Part shown: positions 62,764 through 64,000 of the stretch, piece after piece
Layout: each line of letters begins with the position of its first letter
How positions within the stretch are numbered: the first letter of the stretch is position 1
Origin: JANPLG01 sp964609085
Lineage (GTDB): Bacteria; Armatimonadota; SYMT01
NCBI GenBank assembly: GCA_964609085.1
Contig: CAZSRZ010000008.1
Span: 11,458 to 75,457, forward strand
DNA: 64,000 nt
Direction of reading: 5' to 3'
Program-made: the position numbers and the translations under genes
The notes under the pieces: generated by a model
Told to the model about the DNA's origin: nothing
Seen by the model: only the letters and a program-made list of their open reading frames with translations
Databases searched by the model: none

Positions 62764-63684
62764 ATGGACTGTGCGATGCGAACGGATCCCGACCGAATCG
62801 TTCGACCAGGTGAGTGGATGCTCGACCGGCTGGCGGTGGCGGCTGCTCGGTCGATTCTCCGTCCGATGCGTGTGCCCGTGCTCCCGGTGCCCCGCCTGCT
62901 GGAGTTGCCGCACGAGCAGGTCTTGATCCCGGCGGGCGACTTGCTCCTCTCTGGGTGGCACATCCCCCCTCCGAACCCGCCCAGTGCCTCAACCACGGGG
63001 ATTGTCCTGTGTCATGGCCACAATGCCTGCCGGAACCAGGTGACGTCGCTCCTCCGCCCCCTCCATCGAGCCGGCTACGCGCTGCTCCTCTTTGACCACC
63101 GGGGACACGGTCGGACCAGGGGCGGCATGTGCACCTACGGGCATCACGAGCATCAGGACATCCTTCGGGCCGTGGAGTGGTTTCAGGAGTCCGGAGGCGT
63201 TCAGGAAGTCGGGCTGTTCGGCATCTCGATGGGCGCTGCCTCTGCGCTGCTCGCCGCTGCCGCGACGACCTCGGTGCGGGCGGTGGTGGCGGACTCCGCT
63301 TTCGCACGCCTGGAGGAGATTGTCGCGCGGCGTTTTCTCCTCGTCCCGCCCAGCCTCCGAACCACGTTGGCGGAGCGTGTGCGGCGACGAGCCGAGGAGA
63401 TGAGCGGCGCGGACGTGACTTCCGTCTCTCCGGAAGCGGTGGCCGGGGAGCTCCGTCGGCCGCTCCTGCTCATCCACGGCGCGAGCGACCTCCTCATCCC
63501 GGTCGCGCACGCGCATCGACTGCACACGGCTGCCGGAACTTCGAGCGAACTCTGGGTGGTGCCGCACACGCACCACGCCTGGGCCCGCTGGACGGCCTTT
63601 GGTGCCTACCAACGCCGCGTGACGGAATTCTTCCGGCGCTACTTACCCGCGGGCGAGGGAGCGCCGGCCACCGGCGCGAGTTGA
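62764..63684 (+). CDS. Alpha/beta hydrolase
   Basis: 306 residues from the ATG at 62764, one base after the galK stop (an ATG at 62776 is the alternative). Landmarks: GIVLCHGHNACRNQVTSLL (oxyanion region), LLLFDHRGHGRTRGG, the nucleophile elbow GLFGISMGAASA (Ser in GISMG), LLLIHGASDLLIP (catalytic Asp) and PHTHHAWARW (catalytic His). All three catalytic residues are seen. Substrate unknown; the family includes esterases and peptidase-like enzymes. It may continue the galTK transcript. The 3' end overlaps the convergent gene by 46 bp. Confidence 0.9.
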   Translation: MDCAMRTDPDRIVRPGEWMLDRLAVAAARSILRPMRVPVLPVPRLLELPHEQVLIPAGDLLLSGWHIPPPNPPSASTTGIVLCHGHNACRNQVTSLLRPLHRAGYALLLFDHRGHGRTRGGMCTYGHHEHQDILRAVEWFQESGGVQEVGLFGISMGAASALLAAAATTSVRAVVADSAFARLEEIVARRFLLVPPSLRTTLAERVRRRAEEMSGADVTSVSPEAVAGELRRPLLLIHGASDLLIPVAHAHRLHTAAGTSSELWVVPHTHHAWARWTAFGAYQRRVTEFFRRYLPAGEGAPATGAS

Positions 63685-64000
63685 CGGAAGCGAGCGACCG
63701 GGATGCGCATCCCGACCTTGGTGCCGTCTTTCCACTCTAGATCCACACGCACGAAACGCGTTTCCGTCGGGACCTTCAGGCCCCCTCGGAATGGCGCTTG
63801 CTTCCAGGATCGCGTCGCCAATTCCTTGTCTTTCTCATCCACGCTCGTGACCGTGAGGCCGGTGAGTTCCACCGTGTCGCCGATCCACCGGACGAGGTAC
63901 AGATCGCCTTCCACCGGTTCGACGACGAGCTGCCTGGTCAGCGGATCGGCGTCCGTGGGCTTTCCGGTGCGCCGAGCAAGGTAGAACCCCTCTCCGAAGT
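63639..64000 (-). CDS. Hypothetical protein, start outside window
   Basis: The minus-strand frame stays open to base 64000, so the N-terminus lies beyond the window; the visible part is about 120 residues. It reads GFYLARRTGKPTDADPLTRQ near the edge, then YLVRWIGDTVELTGLTVTSV, RFVRVDLEWKDGTKVGMRIP and ends GAPSPAGK. It looks like a beta-rich soluble domain. I do not recognise the family. It overlaps the end of the convergent hydrolase gene by 46 bp. Confidence 0.6.
   Translation of the reverse strand, partial: FGEGFYLARRTGKPTDADPLTRQLVVEPVEGDLYLVRWIGDTVELTGLTVTSVDEKDKELATRSWKQAPFRGGLKVPTETRFVRVDLEWKDGTKVGMRIPVARFRQLAPVAGAPSPAGK

Overview
This is a roughly 64-67% GC-rich-looking bacterial chromosomal window (GC impression by eye, not computed), densely packed, with a diderm-type envelope: a lipoprotein signal, an RseB-like protein, a BamE-like protein and large secreted beta-rich proteins. 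The combination of a DUF1501/DUF1549-DUF1553 pair with a ThuA-like protein, a PEP-CTERM protein, HrcA/CIRCE control, murQ-anmK and large TolB/carboxypeptidase-regulatory surface proteins fits Armatimonadota best. Planctomycetota or another deep diderm lineage is possible. There is no 16S gene in the window to settle it, and I saw no tRNA, CRISPR array, IS element or prophage.

Layout. 1-2523: end of a hybrid histidine kinase and a REC-HD-GYP regulator. 2646-7533: a ThuA-like protein convergent with a DUF1501/PSD1-type pair. 7587-9419: a small membrane protein, an ECF sigma factor and an unknown partner. 9528-16963 (minus strand): PEP-CTERM protein, methyltransferase, a YfiR / CHASE8-like hybrid kinase / REC-kinase signalling cluster and a K+ channel-RCK protein. 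17005-20820 (minus): grpE, hrcA (promoter built into a CIRCE operator), rnc, lepB. 20887-24164: a sugar-type ABC importer (binding protein and two permeases, no ATPase). 24281-25971: a STAS-domain protein and a PEGA-domain secreted protein. 25947-27515: a HyuB-like protein. 27604-42423 (minus): a five-gene run encoding only exported proteins. 42569-44549: coaE and rpsA. 44802-46980: CIRCE-controlled groES-groEL. 47045-50570: a glycosyltransferase and a membrane spermidine-synthase-like protein. 50738-53996: ECF sigma / zinc anti-sigma / RseB-like triad and a secreted propeller protein. 54369-57272: a large SBBP-repeat protein. 57431-57945: a BamE-like gene with an apparent frameshift. 57996-60076: murQ-anmK. 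60088-63684: a third CIRCE operator ahead of an FmdB-type zinc ribbon, galT, galK and an alpha/beta hydrolase. The window ends inside a minus-strand gene.

How the genes work together. The most distinctive unit is the run at 27604-42423: a 2115-residue TolB-propeller/carboxypeptidase-regulatory protein, a CsgG-like protein, a subtilisin-family protease, a 703-residue secreted protein and a FlgO/CsgG-like protein, in one direction with 62-86 bp gaps. Three of the five share a C-terminal two-part module centred on a GWxxIG(N) motif, which I do not recognise as a named family. I read it as a surface or secretion system. Second, HrcA appears to control three transcription units here: its own gene (the operator arms double as promoter elements), groESL, and the zinc-ribbon/galactose operon. 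Third, the YfiR gene sits directly against a kinase with a YfiN-like periplasmic sensor, suggesting Yfi-type sensing wired into a phosphorelay instead of c-di-GMP synthesis.
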